Origin: Myxococcota bacterium
GTDB lineage: Bacteria > Myxococcota_C > UBA6777
Direction: 5' to 3'
Length of the DNA: 37,539 nt
Assembly: GCA_963169055.1 (NCBI GenBank)
Contig: CAUJFU010000044.1
Coordinates: forward strand, 1 to 37,539
Shown: in pieces, positions 15,890 to 23,575 of the stretch
How positions within the stretch are numbered: the stretch's first letter is position 1
How the letters are laid out: every line of letters begins with the position of its first letter
Translations under genes and position numbers: made by a program
Notes under the pieces: model-generated
What the model was told of the DNA's origin: nothing
What the model saw: the letters and a program-made list of their open reading frames with translations, nothing else
Databases searched by the model: none

Positions 15890-15917
15890 ACTATATTGAA
15901 ATGGTTCGTGCGGTCAA
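15890..15917 (-). promoter_or_regulatory. probable promoter of the kinase/LRR/SDR operon
   Basis: On the minus strand TTGACC (15917-15912) and TATAGT (15895-15890) are 16 bases apart. Transcription would begin near 15883, giving a leader of about 45 bases before the kinase ATG. It sits in the 102-bp divergent gap shared with the TatD-family gene. Confidence 0.6.
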
Positions 15918-15941
15918 CAAGAGAAAGCAAAGGAGGTTGGG

Positions 15942-16757
15942 ATGTGGGATGCACATTGTCATGTGGACGATCGGAGGTTGGAGGAGACGCGGGAGGCGGT
16001 GTTGGAGCGTGCGTGGTTGGCGGGAGTGGAGGGGATGATCGTGGCGGGAGTCGAGCCGGAGGGATGGGCGCGTCAGCGGGTGCTGGCGTTGCGAGAGCGG
16101 GGGCGGATCGTTGTGGCGTATGGTGTGCATCCTTGGGTGGTTGCGCGGAGCGAGGAGCGTGCGTGGAGGCGGATGATCGGGCAGTTGGAAGGGGTATTGC
16201 GAGAGGGAAGGGAGGAGGGGATTGCGGTGGGGGTTGGAGAGATCGGGATGGATCGGTCGCGGCGAGTGGGGGAGGATTCGTGGGCGGCGCAAGAGTCGGC
16301 CTTTCGGGAGCAGTTGGCGATCGCACGAGCCTTGGATTGGCCTGTGGTGTTGCATGTGGTTCAAGCACACGCACAAGTCTTGTCGATCTTGCGCGGCGAT
16401 GGGGTTCCTGCGTCGGGTGGGATGGTGCATGGTTTTTCGGGAAGCCTTGAGGTGGCGGAGTCTTATACGGCGTTGGGGTTGGCGATCTCCTTTGGGGGAG
16501 GGGTGATGCAACCGCAAGCGCGGAAGGTGCGGTATGCGGCTAAGATGCTTGACGCGGAATGGTTGTTGTGTGAAACGGATGCGCCCGATATGTTGCCTGC
16601 GCCGTTGGCGGGGCAGATGGTGTGGAATGAGCCAGCGAATCTGCGGTTTGTGCTTGCGGAGCTTGCCTTTTTGCGAAGTGTGGCGCTACAAGACCTAGAA
16701 GCGCAGACGGTGGAAAATACGAAGCGCTTGTTTTCGTTGTGTAAATCCAAGAGATAG
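15942..16757 (+). CDS. TatD-family metal-dependent hydrolase
   Basis: A 271-residue TIM-barrel hydrolase of the TatD family, which comprises metal-dependent nucleases and related enzymes acting in the cytoplasm. Metal-site residues are in place: D3-x-H5-x-H7 in DAHCHVD, GEIGMD with Glu100, His138 in VVLHVVQAH, His163 in VHGFSG, and ETDAPD with Asp213. The length is normal (~260-270). The ATG at 15942 follows a very good AAAGGAGG. tcdA starts 10 bp after its stop, so the two are co-transcribed. A second TatD-type gene begins at 37,477 and is closer to TatD itself, so this copy may be the YcfH/YjjV-like paralogue; substrate not deducible. Confidence 0.9.
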   Translation: MWDAHCHVDDRRLEETREAVLERAWLAGVEGMIVAGVEPEGWARQRVLALRERGRIVVAYGVHPWVVARSEERAWRRMIGQLEGVLREGREEGIAVGVGEIGMDRSRRVGEDSWAAQESAFREQLAIARALDWPVVLHVVQAHAQVLSILRGDGVPASGGMVHGFSGSLEVAESYTALGLAISFGGGVMQPQARKVRYAAKMLDAEWLLCETDAPDMLPAPLAGQMVWNEPANLRFVLAELAFLRSVALQDLEAQTVENTKRLFSLCKSKR

Positions 16758-16767
16758 GACAAGATCG

Positions 16768-17649
16768 ATGTCAGTGATCATCAAAGAAGAGATGCCCGCA
16801 TTGCCGAGCGACGGGCAAGAGATCGAGGATGAATATCGGCTTCATCGCCGTTTTGATCGCATGGGGCGGTTGGTGGGCGACGGCGGGATGCGCCGATTGC
16901 TCGATGCTTCGGTGATGGTGATCGGTTTGGGTGGGGTGGGTTCGTTTGCGGCGGAGTCGTTGGTGCGTAGCGGGATCGGTCGCGTGGTGATCGTGGACTT
17001 TGATCGCGTGTGTATCACCAACAGCAATCGGCAGTTGCAAGCGATGAAGGGGACGATCGGGGATTTCAAGGCGGCGGTCTTGGCGGAGCGCTTGCGGCTG
17101 ATCAACCCACAAGCTGAGATCGTGCCGATCGAGCAGTTTTATTCGGCCACAAATGCCGATGAGCTGTTCGGCCATGCGGTCGATCTGGTGGTGGATGCGA
17201 TCGACAACATCACCGCAAAGTGCCATCTGATCGCGCAGTGCGTACAACGAGGGGTTCCCTTGGTGTCTTCGACGGGGGCTTCGGGGCGGATGGATCCCAC
17301 GCGGATCCAGATCGGCGATCTGGCCGATACACGGGTCGATCCGTTGGCTCAGTCTCTGCGCAAGATTCTTCGGCAAAAGTACGATTTCCCGCAAAAAGGC
17401 CCGTTTGGAGTGACAGCGGTGTTTTCTTCGGAAGCTGTACGCGAGCCGCAAGATCTGCATTATGACGGTGGGATGGGGTTCCGTTGTGTGTGTCCCGGGG
17501 GAAAAAATGACCATCATTCCTGCGAAAATCGTGCGATGATCTACGGGACCGCAAGCTTTGTGACGGGAGCCTTTGGTCTTGCGTGTGCAAGTGTCGCCGT
17601 TCGCCGATTATTGGGCGAGACGATCACGCCGACGGAAACCGCCGATTGA
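16768..17649 (+). CDS. tcdA: tRNA threonylcarbamoyladenosine dehydratase TcdA
   Basis: An E1-like (ThiF/MoeB fold) enzyme that uses ATP to cyclise t6A37 of ANN-decoding tRNAs to ct6A. It has 293 residues. The nucleotide motif GLGGVG is at 53-58, followed by IVDFD (75-79), CITNSNRQ and VDAIDN (142-147). DPTRIQIGDLADT, VFSSEAV and the C-terminal FVTGAFGLA match TcdA rather than MoeB or ThiF. Compared with the E. coli protein as I recall it, there is an added segment, RCVCPGGKNDHHSCENR (239-255), with three Cys and two His near the C-terminus that could bind metal. The first 25 residues are an acidic extension. The gene lies 10 bp behind the TatD-family gene in one operon and is followed by the double-hairpin repeat element, a plausible terminator. 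Confidence 0.93.
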   Translation: MSVIIKEEMPALPSDGQEIEDEYRLHRRFDRMGRLVGDGGMRRLLDASVMVIGLGGVGSFAAESLVRSGIGRVVIVDFDRVCITNSNRQLQAMKGTIGDFKAAVLAERLRLINPQAEIVPIEQFYSATNADELFGHAVDLVVDAIDNITAKCHLIAQCVQRGVPLVSSTGASGRMDPTRIQIGDLADTRVDPLAQSLRKILRQKYDFPQKGPFGVTAVFSSEAVREPQDLHYDGGMGFRCVCPGGKNDHHSCENRAMIYGTASFVTGAFGLACASVAVRRLLGETITPTETAD

Positions 17650-17690
17650 TCGAGGTTGTGCTGTTTTGCTTCTGGACTTGTTGGTTGATT

Positions 17691-17817
17691 TTGTGGGGTT
17701 TCACCCCACGCCCCACAAGGGAGCGCGGCTCCCTTGACCCCGTATCGGCGGGGTGGATAGCGATGTTTAAACCAACAACGGCACTGCTTGAAGTTCCGCG
17801 AACACGGGGTTTTTTGT
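17691..17817 (+). repeat. dispersed double-hairpin repeat element, copy 1
   Basis: A 127-bp element found three times in the window. It begins with a perfect 7-bp stem GTGGGGT/ACCCCAC (17693-17709, 3-base loop) and an adjacent perfect 8-bp stem AAGGGAGC/GCTCCCTT (17717-17735, 3-base loop). CTTGACCCC, a GTTTaAACCAACA-type block and a conserved CGCGAACACGGGG with T run at the end follow. It lies between tcdA and the 604-residue orphan and could act as a terminator for tcdA. Confidence 0.85.
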
Positions 17818-17901
17818 TCGCTGCGCCGCTGCTATGATCGTTTGATGGCTTCGTTTTGGGGTGGTGTTTTGTTTGGATGATCGTACAAGAGGGAGGAGTG
17901 T

Positions 17902-19716
17902 ATGCAGAGCCGTTTGTTTTCTTCGCAACAAAAGCCCCTTGAGGTGGTGTGTATTGCGCCACCTCCTGAGGCACAACGTGCGAAGCGCGATGCAAGCTTT
18001 GCCGCCAAAGGTGAGCGGCGTTCGCGTTATTCGTTGCCTGAATCGCTGGACTCTGCGTCGCCTGTGGGCTATCGGACGCGGGTGTCGTTGAGCAAAGAAG
18101 AAGCGCAGGCAGCCTTGGCGTTGTTGGCGTTGGAGAGACCGACGCGCTTTGTGCGTGTGGGCGAAGTCACCGAACAAGAACTGTTTGAGGAGTCGGCGCT
18201 TGGGGTGTTGAGTGCGCGTCAATCCACAAACTTTCGCGGTCATCGCCAAGTGACCTTGGGGCCGAAAGAGTCGGCGCAATTGGCGGAGATGTTGGGCAAG
18301 TTGCAGCCGTTGGAAGCGCCTGTGTTGGAGCGGGCTTCGTACACACACATCGTGTTGACGCGCCCGTACCGAACGGCTTTTACGATGCTGTTGACGATCT
18401 TGGGTCACAAGCCGTTGCTGAACTTTTTGACGATCCCGATGCGTGCGTTGCGGAAAAAGCTACTGCATGTCGATGACATCCCATCTATCGGGTTTTTACA
18501 GCAACTTCATGTGGGCGTTTTGGCGGATGCGATGGAACGCGCAGCGGTGGTCGCTTCGGAGGGACGGCGAAAAGCGCAGATTTTGATGGCTCCCTTTTGC
18601 GAACCCAAGCAAAGCGAGGCGCAGATCCGCATCTTGCGGCAGATCAACGCGCTGTGTGGATTGAGTTTGCAAGACCGCGCCCAAGGTTGGCGGATCGCGT
18701 TGGTTGCACAAGTCGGCGAAGTCCCCACCGAAGAGCAAGTGGCGCTGCCTCGCCCGTTGTGCCGAAAGATCGGAGCGAATCTGCTGTCTTTTCGCAGCGA
18801 ACGCATCCAGCCCGGTGTGAACCAAGAAAGCAAAGCTCCCGCCGCGTATCAAAGTCGCCAACAGATGGACGTTTCCGATGATTTTACGGTGATGGCGGGA
18901 CGTGCGGCCTACAACGCTTTTGGTCATTGGGCAGGGGTGGATCGCGAGCGCAGCAAGTCGTTGCTGTTGCTCGAACGGATCGACGTGTTGACACCGGGCG
19001 GAAAAGAACGGATCCGTGAAGTCCGAAAGATGCTCGAAGAAGTGACAGAACACGCGATCCGCGATATCCCGATCTGGTTGGATCTACCCACAGGAAAGGC
19101 GCTGAGTCGCGCTGTAGCGCGTGGAAAAAAGGCATTCGCCCTTGCAGGACAACGCATCTATCTGGGTGGTTTGTCTCCGCGTGCGATCGCCGATGAAGGC
19201 ATCGCATGGAATCTAGCCTTGCGTGCGGTGGGAGCGGCCTCTGCGCGTAGCGCCCTGTATTGTGAACTGATGGGAGTCACCGAACTGCCCGAAGATTGCG
19301 ATCTGCTCGCGGGTATCTGCTTGATGGCGGGGTCCGTCAATCAAAACGACACAGGTAAGCAATTTTACGGACAATCCGACCTTCTGGTGAAGAACTACCC
19401 CGATCAAGATCCCGCCACCGTTTTGGTCTGGACGCTCAAAGCCAAAACCATTGCCGATCCGATCGGAAACGAAGAACAACTTCTCAACCCCAAGCAAAAA
19501 GGTGATCTTGTGGACCTGCGCCCCGGCCCTCACGAGGTGGTCTCGTTGCTCAAAGGCGGAAAGTTTCAGCCCATGCGCCAACGCGACGGCCAGATCAACC
19601 AAGAGCGTGGATTCTCGGATGTTGGGAACTTTGTGGTCTCGCCTGATGGGACGGAGATATCGAGAAATAAAGGCTCCGTATGGCCCGATAGTTGGGCAAA
19701 ACAAGTGATCTGGTAG
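17902..19716 (+). CDS. unrecognised 604-residue protein
   Basis: I do not recognise this family. The protein has 604 residues, no signal peptide and no clear membrane helix. The one hydrophobic stretch, RTAFTMLLTILGHKPLLNFL (~156-175), is interrupted by polar residues and followed by a basic run. Residues 1-60 are basic and probably disordered. The rest has ordinary globular composition, with DLPTGKALSRAVARGKKAFA in the middle third and a Cys-containing segment CDLLAGICLMAGSVNQNDTG near 470. No catalytic motif was identified. The ATG at 17902 follows GGGAGGAG, an excellent ribosome site, and codon use matches the neighbours, so it is a genuine, translated gene. It is monocistronic between a repeat element and a bidirectional terminator. 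It could be a lineage-specific family; function unknown. Confidence 0.75.
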   Translation: MQSRLFSSQQKPLEVVCIAPPPEAQRAKRDASFAAKGERRSRYSLPESLDSASPVGYRTRVSLSKEEAQAALALLALERPTRFVRVGEVTEQELFEESALGVLSARQSTNFRGHRQVTLGPKESAQLAEMLGKLQPLEAPVLERASYTHIVLTRPYRTAFTMLLTILGHKPLLNFLTIPMRALRKKLLHVDDIPSIGFLQQLHVGVLADAMERAAVVASEGRRKAQILMAPFCEPKQSEAQIRILRQINALCGLSLQDRAQGWRIALVAQVGEVPTEEQVALPRPLCRKIGANLLSFRSERIQPGVNQESKAPAAYQSRQQMDVSDDFTVMAGRAAYNAFGHWAGVDRERSKSLLLLERIDVLTPGGKERIREVRKMLEEVTEHAIRDIPIWLDLPTGKALSRAVARGKKAFALAGQRIYLGGLSPRAIADEGIAWNLALRAVGAASARSALYCELMGVTELPEDCDLLAGICLMAGSVNQNDTGKQFYGQSDLLVKNYPDQDPATVLVWTLKAKTIADPIGNEEQLLNPKQKGDLVDLRPGPHEVVSLLKGGKFQPMRQRDGQINQERGFSDVGNFVVSPDGTEISRNKGSVWPDSWAKQVIW

Positions 19717-19790
19717 GCTTCTTTTTGGGGAGGGAAGACGATATCCGAGTGATATATACACAAAGGAGAGCACGTAGACGCTCGATAGTT

Positions 19791-19812
19791 GGGCAGCCCC
19801 CTGTGGCTGCCC
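19791..19812. terminator. hairpin between convergent genes
   Basis: A perfect 8-bp stem GGGCAGCC/GGCTGCCC closes a 6-base loop, followed by CTACGTTTT on the plus strand. It sits between the stops of the 604-residue gene (19716) and the VanY-type peptidase (19872), so it can serve both directions. Confidence 0.7.
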
Positions 19813-19871
19813 CTACGTTTTGCGAACACACAATAGGTGGATATCGTGTAAGACGGATTCGGGATCTTGGA

Positions 19872-21110
19872 TCAGCGGTATTTGGCGAGTCCGGGTTGGT
19901 ATTCCCAGTGCCAGTGTTCGATGGGGATGCGTTTGAAGCCGAACTTGTGGGCGTTGTTAGCGAGCCAGTTGTAGACTTTGCCGGTGCCGTGGCTGCGACT
20001 GGAGCCTTGGGTGTTAAGGTCGAGTGCGACGCCGCTTTGGTGGTTGGAGTATCCCGGCTTTGCAGCGGGGTTGTAGCCGGGGAGGCGGCGTTGCCAACCA
20101 TTCCAGAGGGCTTGTTGTTGTTCCATGGTGCGAAAGCCTGAGACGATGTTGAGGTTGACGCCATCTTTGGCGGCGGCGGCTTTCATGCGGAGGTAAGCTT
20201 TGGCGGTATCGGCTTCGACTTTTTTCCCGTCGACGGTGGCGACTTGGATATTGCGTGCGACGCCGTTGACGTAGCCTCGGGTGCTAGAGACGGGGCCAAG
20301 GCCCGGGACGTTGCCAGAGGGCGGAGTGACGGGGTGTTTCATCGCGTCTTTGCCTTTTTCAAGGGCGTCCCACGTCTTGGGACCGACGACGCCATCGGCG
20401 CTGAGTCCTGCGGCTTGTTGGAAAGAACGGACGGCGTTGGCGGTGCCGGGGCCAAAGTTGCCATCCACCCCACCGGGATTGATCCCGAGGTTTTTGAGGC
20501 GATTTTGGAGGGTCGTCACGTGTTGGCCTTTGGAGCCTTCGCGCAAAACGGCGTTGGGGGCTTTGAAGGAGGGTGGTGGGGGTTTGGGGATGGGTTTGGG
20601 GGCTGGTGCAGGGGAGGCGTGGTCTTTTTCGAGAGCGTCCCACGTCTTGGGTCCGACAACACCATCGGCGGCCAGTCCTGCTTTGTGCTGGAAGTCTTTG
20701 ACGGCGGCCTCTGTTTTGGGGCCAAAGTCCCCGTCGGCAGCGCCCGGATTGAAGCCTAGGTATTTGAGGCGATTTTGGAGGGTCGCCACGTGTTGGCCTT
20801 TGGAGCCTTCGCGCAGCACGACGTTGGGAGCGGCGAAGCGGCTTGCGCCTGTCGAGGCTGCGCTTCGTGCGCGGGGTGCGCCTGTTGAGGGGGTTTGAGC
20901 GAAACCGCCTGTGACGGGTCCACCGCCGACGTCGCGTTGAAGGGATGCGCCAAGGGTCGTGTTGGCGACAGGAGCTGATGGGGCCGCAGGGATCGCACCA
21001 CCAAAACTGTTTTGTGGTGGAGCGATCTGGGCGGGGGAGGGGGCGCTCAATTTTTGGGCGGGGATCTGGGGGGATGGGATGTTCGGTTTTTGTTCGGAAC
21101 GGATCTTCAT
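19872..21110 (-). CDS. peptidoglycan-binding D,D-carboxypeptidase, VanY/M15B type
   Basis: A 412-residue cell-wall hydrolase. Residues 1-95 are a Pro/Ala-rich linker-like region. Two nearly identical PG-binding (type 1) domains lie at ~97-162 and ~187-252, separated by a proline-rich hinge. The VanY-like zinc peptidase domain lies at ~280-412. Its motifs are SGFRT (Arg327), SNHQSGVALD (His357, Asp364) and EHWHWEY (Glu398, His401), so the zinc and catalytic residues are complete. The enzyme would trim the terminal D-Ala of peptide stems. The ATG at 21110 is chosen because GGAGG lies eight bases upstream; an upstream TTG would add 14 residues. Neither start yields a recognisable Sec signal, which is odd for a wall enzyme. 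The gene appears monocistronic. Confidence 0.9.
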   Translation of the reverse strand: MKIRSEQKPNIPSPQIPAQKLSAPSPAQIAPPQNSFGGAIPAAPSAPVANTTLGASLQRDVGGGPVTGGFAQTPSTGAPRARSAASTGASRFAAPNVVLREGSKGQHVATLQNRLKYLGFNPGAADGDFGPKTEAAVKDFQHKAGLAADGVVGPKTWDALEKDHASPAPAPKPIPKPPPPSFKAPNAVLREGSKGQHVTTLQNRLKNLGINPGGVDGNFGPGTANAVRSFQQAAGLSADGVVGPKTWDALEKGKDAMKHPVTPPSGNVPGLGPVSSTRGYVNGVARNIQVATVDGKKVEADTAKAYLRMKAAAAKDGVNLNIVSGFRTMEQQQALWNGWQRRLPGYNPAAKPGYSNHQSGVALDLNTQGSSRSHGTGKVYNWLANNAHKFGFKRIPIEHWHWEYQPGLAKYR

Positions 21111-21561
21111 CGGCAAGGCCTCCGCGATGTTTTTGGTGGACGAATCAGACAATACACAAGTATCGTCAGGGGAATGTTGATTGTTTCCTGATTTTTCAAG
21201 GGGTTAGTAAAATGCTTTGAAACTCAAGGCCGAAGCATCCGAGTCTAGAACGCGTTCTAGTTTTTGGGCTTGTGATCGGGTGCAGAGGTCGTGGTGTGTG
21301 AGGAAGTCGGTGTATGAACGTGCTCGAAGTGATCCTTGTTGATTTGGTTGCGGTGTTGGTAATGACGGGACGGATGATCACGGGGATGGAGGTGGATGGC
21401 TCCGAGTATGGGGATGCTGCGGATGAATGTCGGAAAAATGTTGGGGCCGATGAGGGGAGGAGGGGAAGCGCTCGGACGAGTTGTTCGCTTTACGGTGGGT
21501 TGGGAGCTGTCTTTTGGTTATGCGGTGGTTTTTGCGCGTAGAGGATGATGTGGCGGCATCA
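21111..21561. other. 451-bp intergenic region with possible decayed coding
   Basis: It separates two minus-strand genes. I see no intact gene. A minus-strand frame ending with a TAA at 21204-21206 reads like a protein C-terminus (RSQAQKLERVLDSDASALSF) but has an upstream stop near 21380 and no start. A plus-strand 75-codon frame at 21314 has a GAGGAAG before its ATG but no recognisable similarity. A 16-bp perfect palindrome lies at 21245-21260. Confidence 0.4.
21245..21260. promoter_or_regulatory. 16-bp perfect palindrome CTAGAACGCGTTCTAG
   Basis: The perfect dyad fits the AAC-NN-GTT core of TetR-family operators such as KstR-type sites. It lies 135-150 bp upstream of the VanY-type peptidase ATG. 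No TetR gene is nearby. It might equally be a chance palindrome within decayed coding sequence. Confidence 0.35.
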
Positions 21562-23097
21562 TTACGGCTTGGGGGTGGATGTTTTTTGCGGAGTTTTCGT
21601 ATGTTTTTTGCGGTCGTTTGGGCAGGGCGGACAAATGGCGGCGTTCGCCCTGTATCGACAACGCTTTCGATCCCCTCCTTGGGGGAGTTTTATCGCAAAG
21701 TCGAGCATACACTCTCCGATTCTACCCCGACATCGCCATTCCCCGCAGAGTTGGCCCTCATGGAATCTCGCCGTCCACATCAACTCTCCCGTTGGCGTCC
21801 ACTTTCGCCAAAGCCCGACAGGTCGATAATCGGGTTTTTGGCCGCCGTCGTAGAACACATTTCCGAAACCTTGATATGTACCGCTTATCTCTTTTTGACC
21901 GTTTACATACCAACTTTCGTAATTGCCATCCAATGCTCCACCATAGTAATTCTTGCGCTGTTGGATGTTCTCGTTTGAGTGATACTCGATCGTTGTTCCG
22001 TGTTTTTGGCCGTTTTTGTACTGTATCTCTGCCTTTTTTTTTCCGTTTTCGTGCCATGAGGAAAAGACTCCGTTTTCCGATCCACGGTTGTAATTTCCGA
22101 TCTGCTTTCGTTGGCCATTTGGGTACCATTCTTCATAAGTACCCTGTTTTTTGTGATTGTTGCGGTGGATTCGTGTGTGCAATTGACCATTGTCGTACCA
22201 CTCTGTTTCGCTGCCCTCAATCTCGCCGAGATTCCAAAATCTGGCTGATTTCCAACGCCCGTTGGGCCAGCATGTCCATTCGTCTCCTTGGAGTCCTGGG
22301 CCAAACCAAGGCTTTGAAGGCTGACGCTTTGTGCAGTGTTCAGGCTTCTTCGTTGGAGAGGAAGGCAAAGCAGCCAAAGCGAGACAGAGTAGAACGCCCA
22401 AGCCCACCGCCATCGTGAGCATGACCGCTCGCAGGCGACGGCGGGATCGTGCCTCGATGGCTTCTTCGGGGGAGATGGTTGCCGGAACGACTTCGTTTCC
22501 ATCTTCCAAAAGCCAGCGTTCAAGCTCTGTATCTTCGGGGGAGATGGTTGCCGAAACAACTTTGTTTCTATCCTCCAAAAGCCAGCGTTCAAGCTCTGTA
22601 AATGCTGCGGATACGCGCTCTTTGGGAATGCGATCGAGAAAGAGATGCCTTTCTCCATTCGACAGATCGACGCGGATCCGAAAGGATACCATCGCTTCGT
22701 TTTCTGAATACCGTGCGATCGGATCCAAGGTCAGCGCCGTGATTTGATCGCGGGGAAAACTCTTCGAGTTGGCGGAAAACAAAGCAGGCAAAGGGCGAGC
22801 CGTGAATCGGACTTCTGAGGCGTCGACGTGGATGAGCGTATAATTGACGAAAAAGCGAAGAAAAATCCACCCAACTCCCAAAACGCTCAAAGGGAGCAAC
22901 ACGACAAGATACTTCTCAGGCGGTGCATCGGATAGTGAAACTTGGAAGACTAAACCAAGGAAGAACAAGAACAAGAACAACGATACAAACGTCATCTCGG
23001 TATAAGCGTTAGAGTGCCAAAACACGCGCAAACATTTGCCCGAAGAAGTCTCTTCTCGTTCGACTCCGTCTCGGACAAAGTAGATCGATCTTTTCAT
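21562..23097 (-). CDS. membrane protein with MORN-like (YwqK-type) repeats
   Basis: A 511-residue protein. Two membrane helices at ~35-80 (FVSLFLFLFFLGLVF and YLVVLLPLSVLGVGWIFL) precede a soluble domain that resembles a bacterial PH-like module (TLIHVDASEVRFTARPLP). A perfectly phased 23-residue duplication (TELERWLLED-type) follows, then a third helix (VMLTMAVGLGVLLCLALAAL) and about seven MORN-variant repeats with the G-x-x-x-x-W-Y-x-N-G-Q pattern, as in YwqK-type proteins. A Cys/Lys-rich tail ends it. Such repeats are predicted binding surfaces; the topology suggests they lie outside the cytoplasm. The ATG at 23097 has AAGGAA eight bases upstream; earlier in-frame starts lack one. It lies 68 bp behind the DUF167 gene. 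Function unknown. Confidence 0.8.
   Translation of the reverse strand: MKRSIYFVRDGVEREETSSGKCLRVFWHSNAYTEMTFVSLFLFLFFLGLVFQVSLSDAPPEKYLVVLLPLSVLGVGWIFLRFFVNYTLIHVDASEVRFTARPLPALFSANSKSFPRDQITALTLDPIARYSENEAMVSFRIRVDLSNGERHLFLDRIPKERVSAAFTELERWLLEDRNKVVSATISPEDTELERWLLEDGNEVVPATISPEEAIEARSRRRLRAVMLTMAVGLGVLLCLALAALPSSPTKKPEHCTKRQPSKPWFGPGLQGDEWTCWPNGRWKSARFWNLGEIEGSETEWYDNGQLHTRIHRNNHKKQGTYEEWYPNGQRKQIGNYNRGSENGVFSSWHENGKKKAEIQYKNGQKHGTTIEYHSNENIQQRKNYYGGALDGNYESWYVNGQKEISGTYQGFGNVFYDGGQKPDYRPVGLWRKWTPTGELMWTARFHEGQLCGEWRCRGRIGECMLDFAIKLPQGGDRKRCRYRANAAICPPCPNDRKKHTKTPQKTSTPKP
22463..22600 (-). repeat. 69-bp tandem duplication inside the MORN-like gene
   Basis: Bases 22463-22531 and 22532-22600 are adjacent copies with a handful of substitutions. 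Each encodes 23 residues starting TELERWLLED and ending ATISPE. The reading frame is kept. Point changes between copies show it is older than an assembly artefact. Confidence 0.9.
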
Positions 23098-23165
23098 AGG
23101 TTTTTTCCTTTTTTGGCGAATGTTTGTTCGCTCATCCGTCACGCTTCTCAAGGATTTGCGAAGGT

Positions 23166-23465
23166 TTAGAGATCGAGGAGGCCGAAGGCAGCGCGGGCTT
23201 GGGAAGGAGAGACGCCGTCGATCTGGAGGGTCTTGCGTTTGCTGGAAGAACCCGAGGCTAGGTGGACGGCCTTTTTGGGGACTTGGAGGGAGAGTGCGAA
23301 AAAGGCGATCAGTGCTTCATTTGCGGCTCCATCGACGGGGGGGGCGGCGATCTGGACTTTGAGCATACCGTCGTGGATTCCGACCACTTGTGTTCGTGAG
23401 GCACGCGGAGCGGCGTACACATGAATGAGACAGCCGTTGTGGGTGGGTTCGATCGGATCTGCCAT
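23166..23465 (-). CDS. DUF167/YggU (UPF0235) family protein
   Basis: A 99-residue cytoplasmic protein of the conserved YggU family, whose function is not established. The family signature PPVDGAAN is at 42-49, and SGSSSKRKTLQI follows in the C-terminal half. The length is typical (~95-100). The ATG at 23465 has AAGG seven bases upstream. It lies between the glycosyltransferase (110 bp upstream) and the MORN-like gene on the same strand. The unrelated neighbours give no hint of function. Confidence 0.9.
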   Translation of the reverse strand: MADPIEPTHNGCLIHVYAAPRASRTQVVGIHDGMLKVQIAAPPVDGAANEALIAFFALSLQVPKKAVHLASGSSSKRKTLQIDGVSPSQARAAFGLLDL

Positions 23466-23575
23466 GAGAGAGCCTTTCTGTGTGGAGGGCGGTGATTGGT
23501 TGAAACATCAGGCACCGAGCGTCGGATCTCTCGGAGAGAGGGATCTTTTTCGGTCATTCGTTCGAGCGGCCAAGG

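Noticed and set aside
21314-21541. Plus-strand 75-codon frame with GAGGAAG before its ATG
   Set aside because: Its composition is not convincing, it shows no recognised family, and a minus-strand frame over the same bases looks at least as protein-like.
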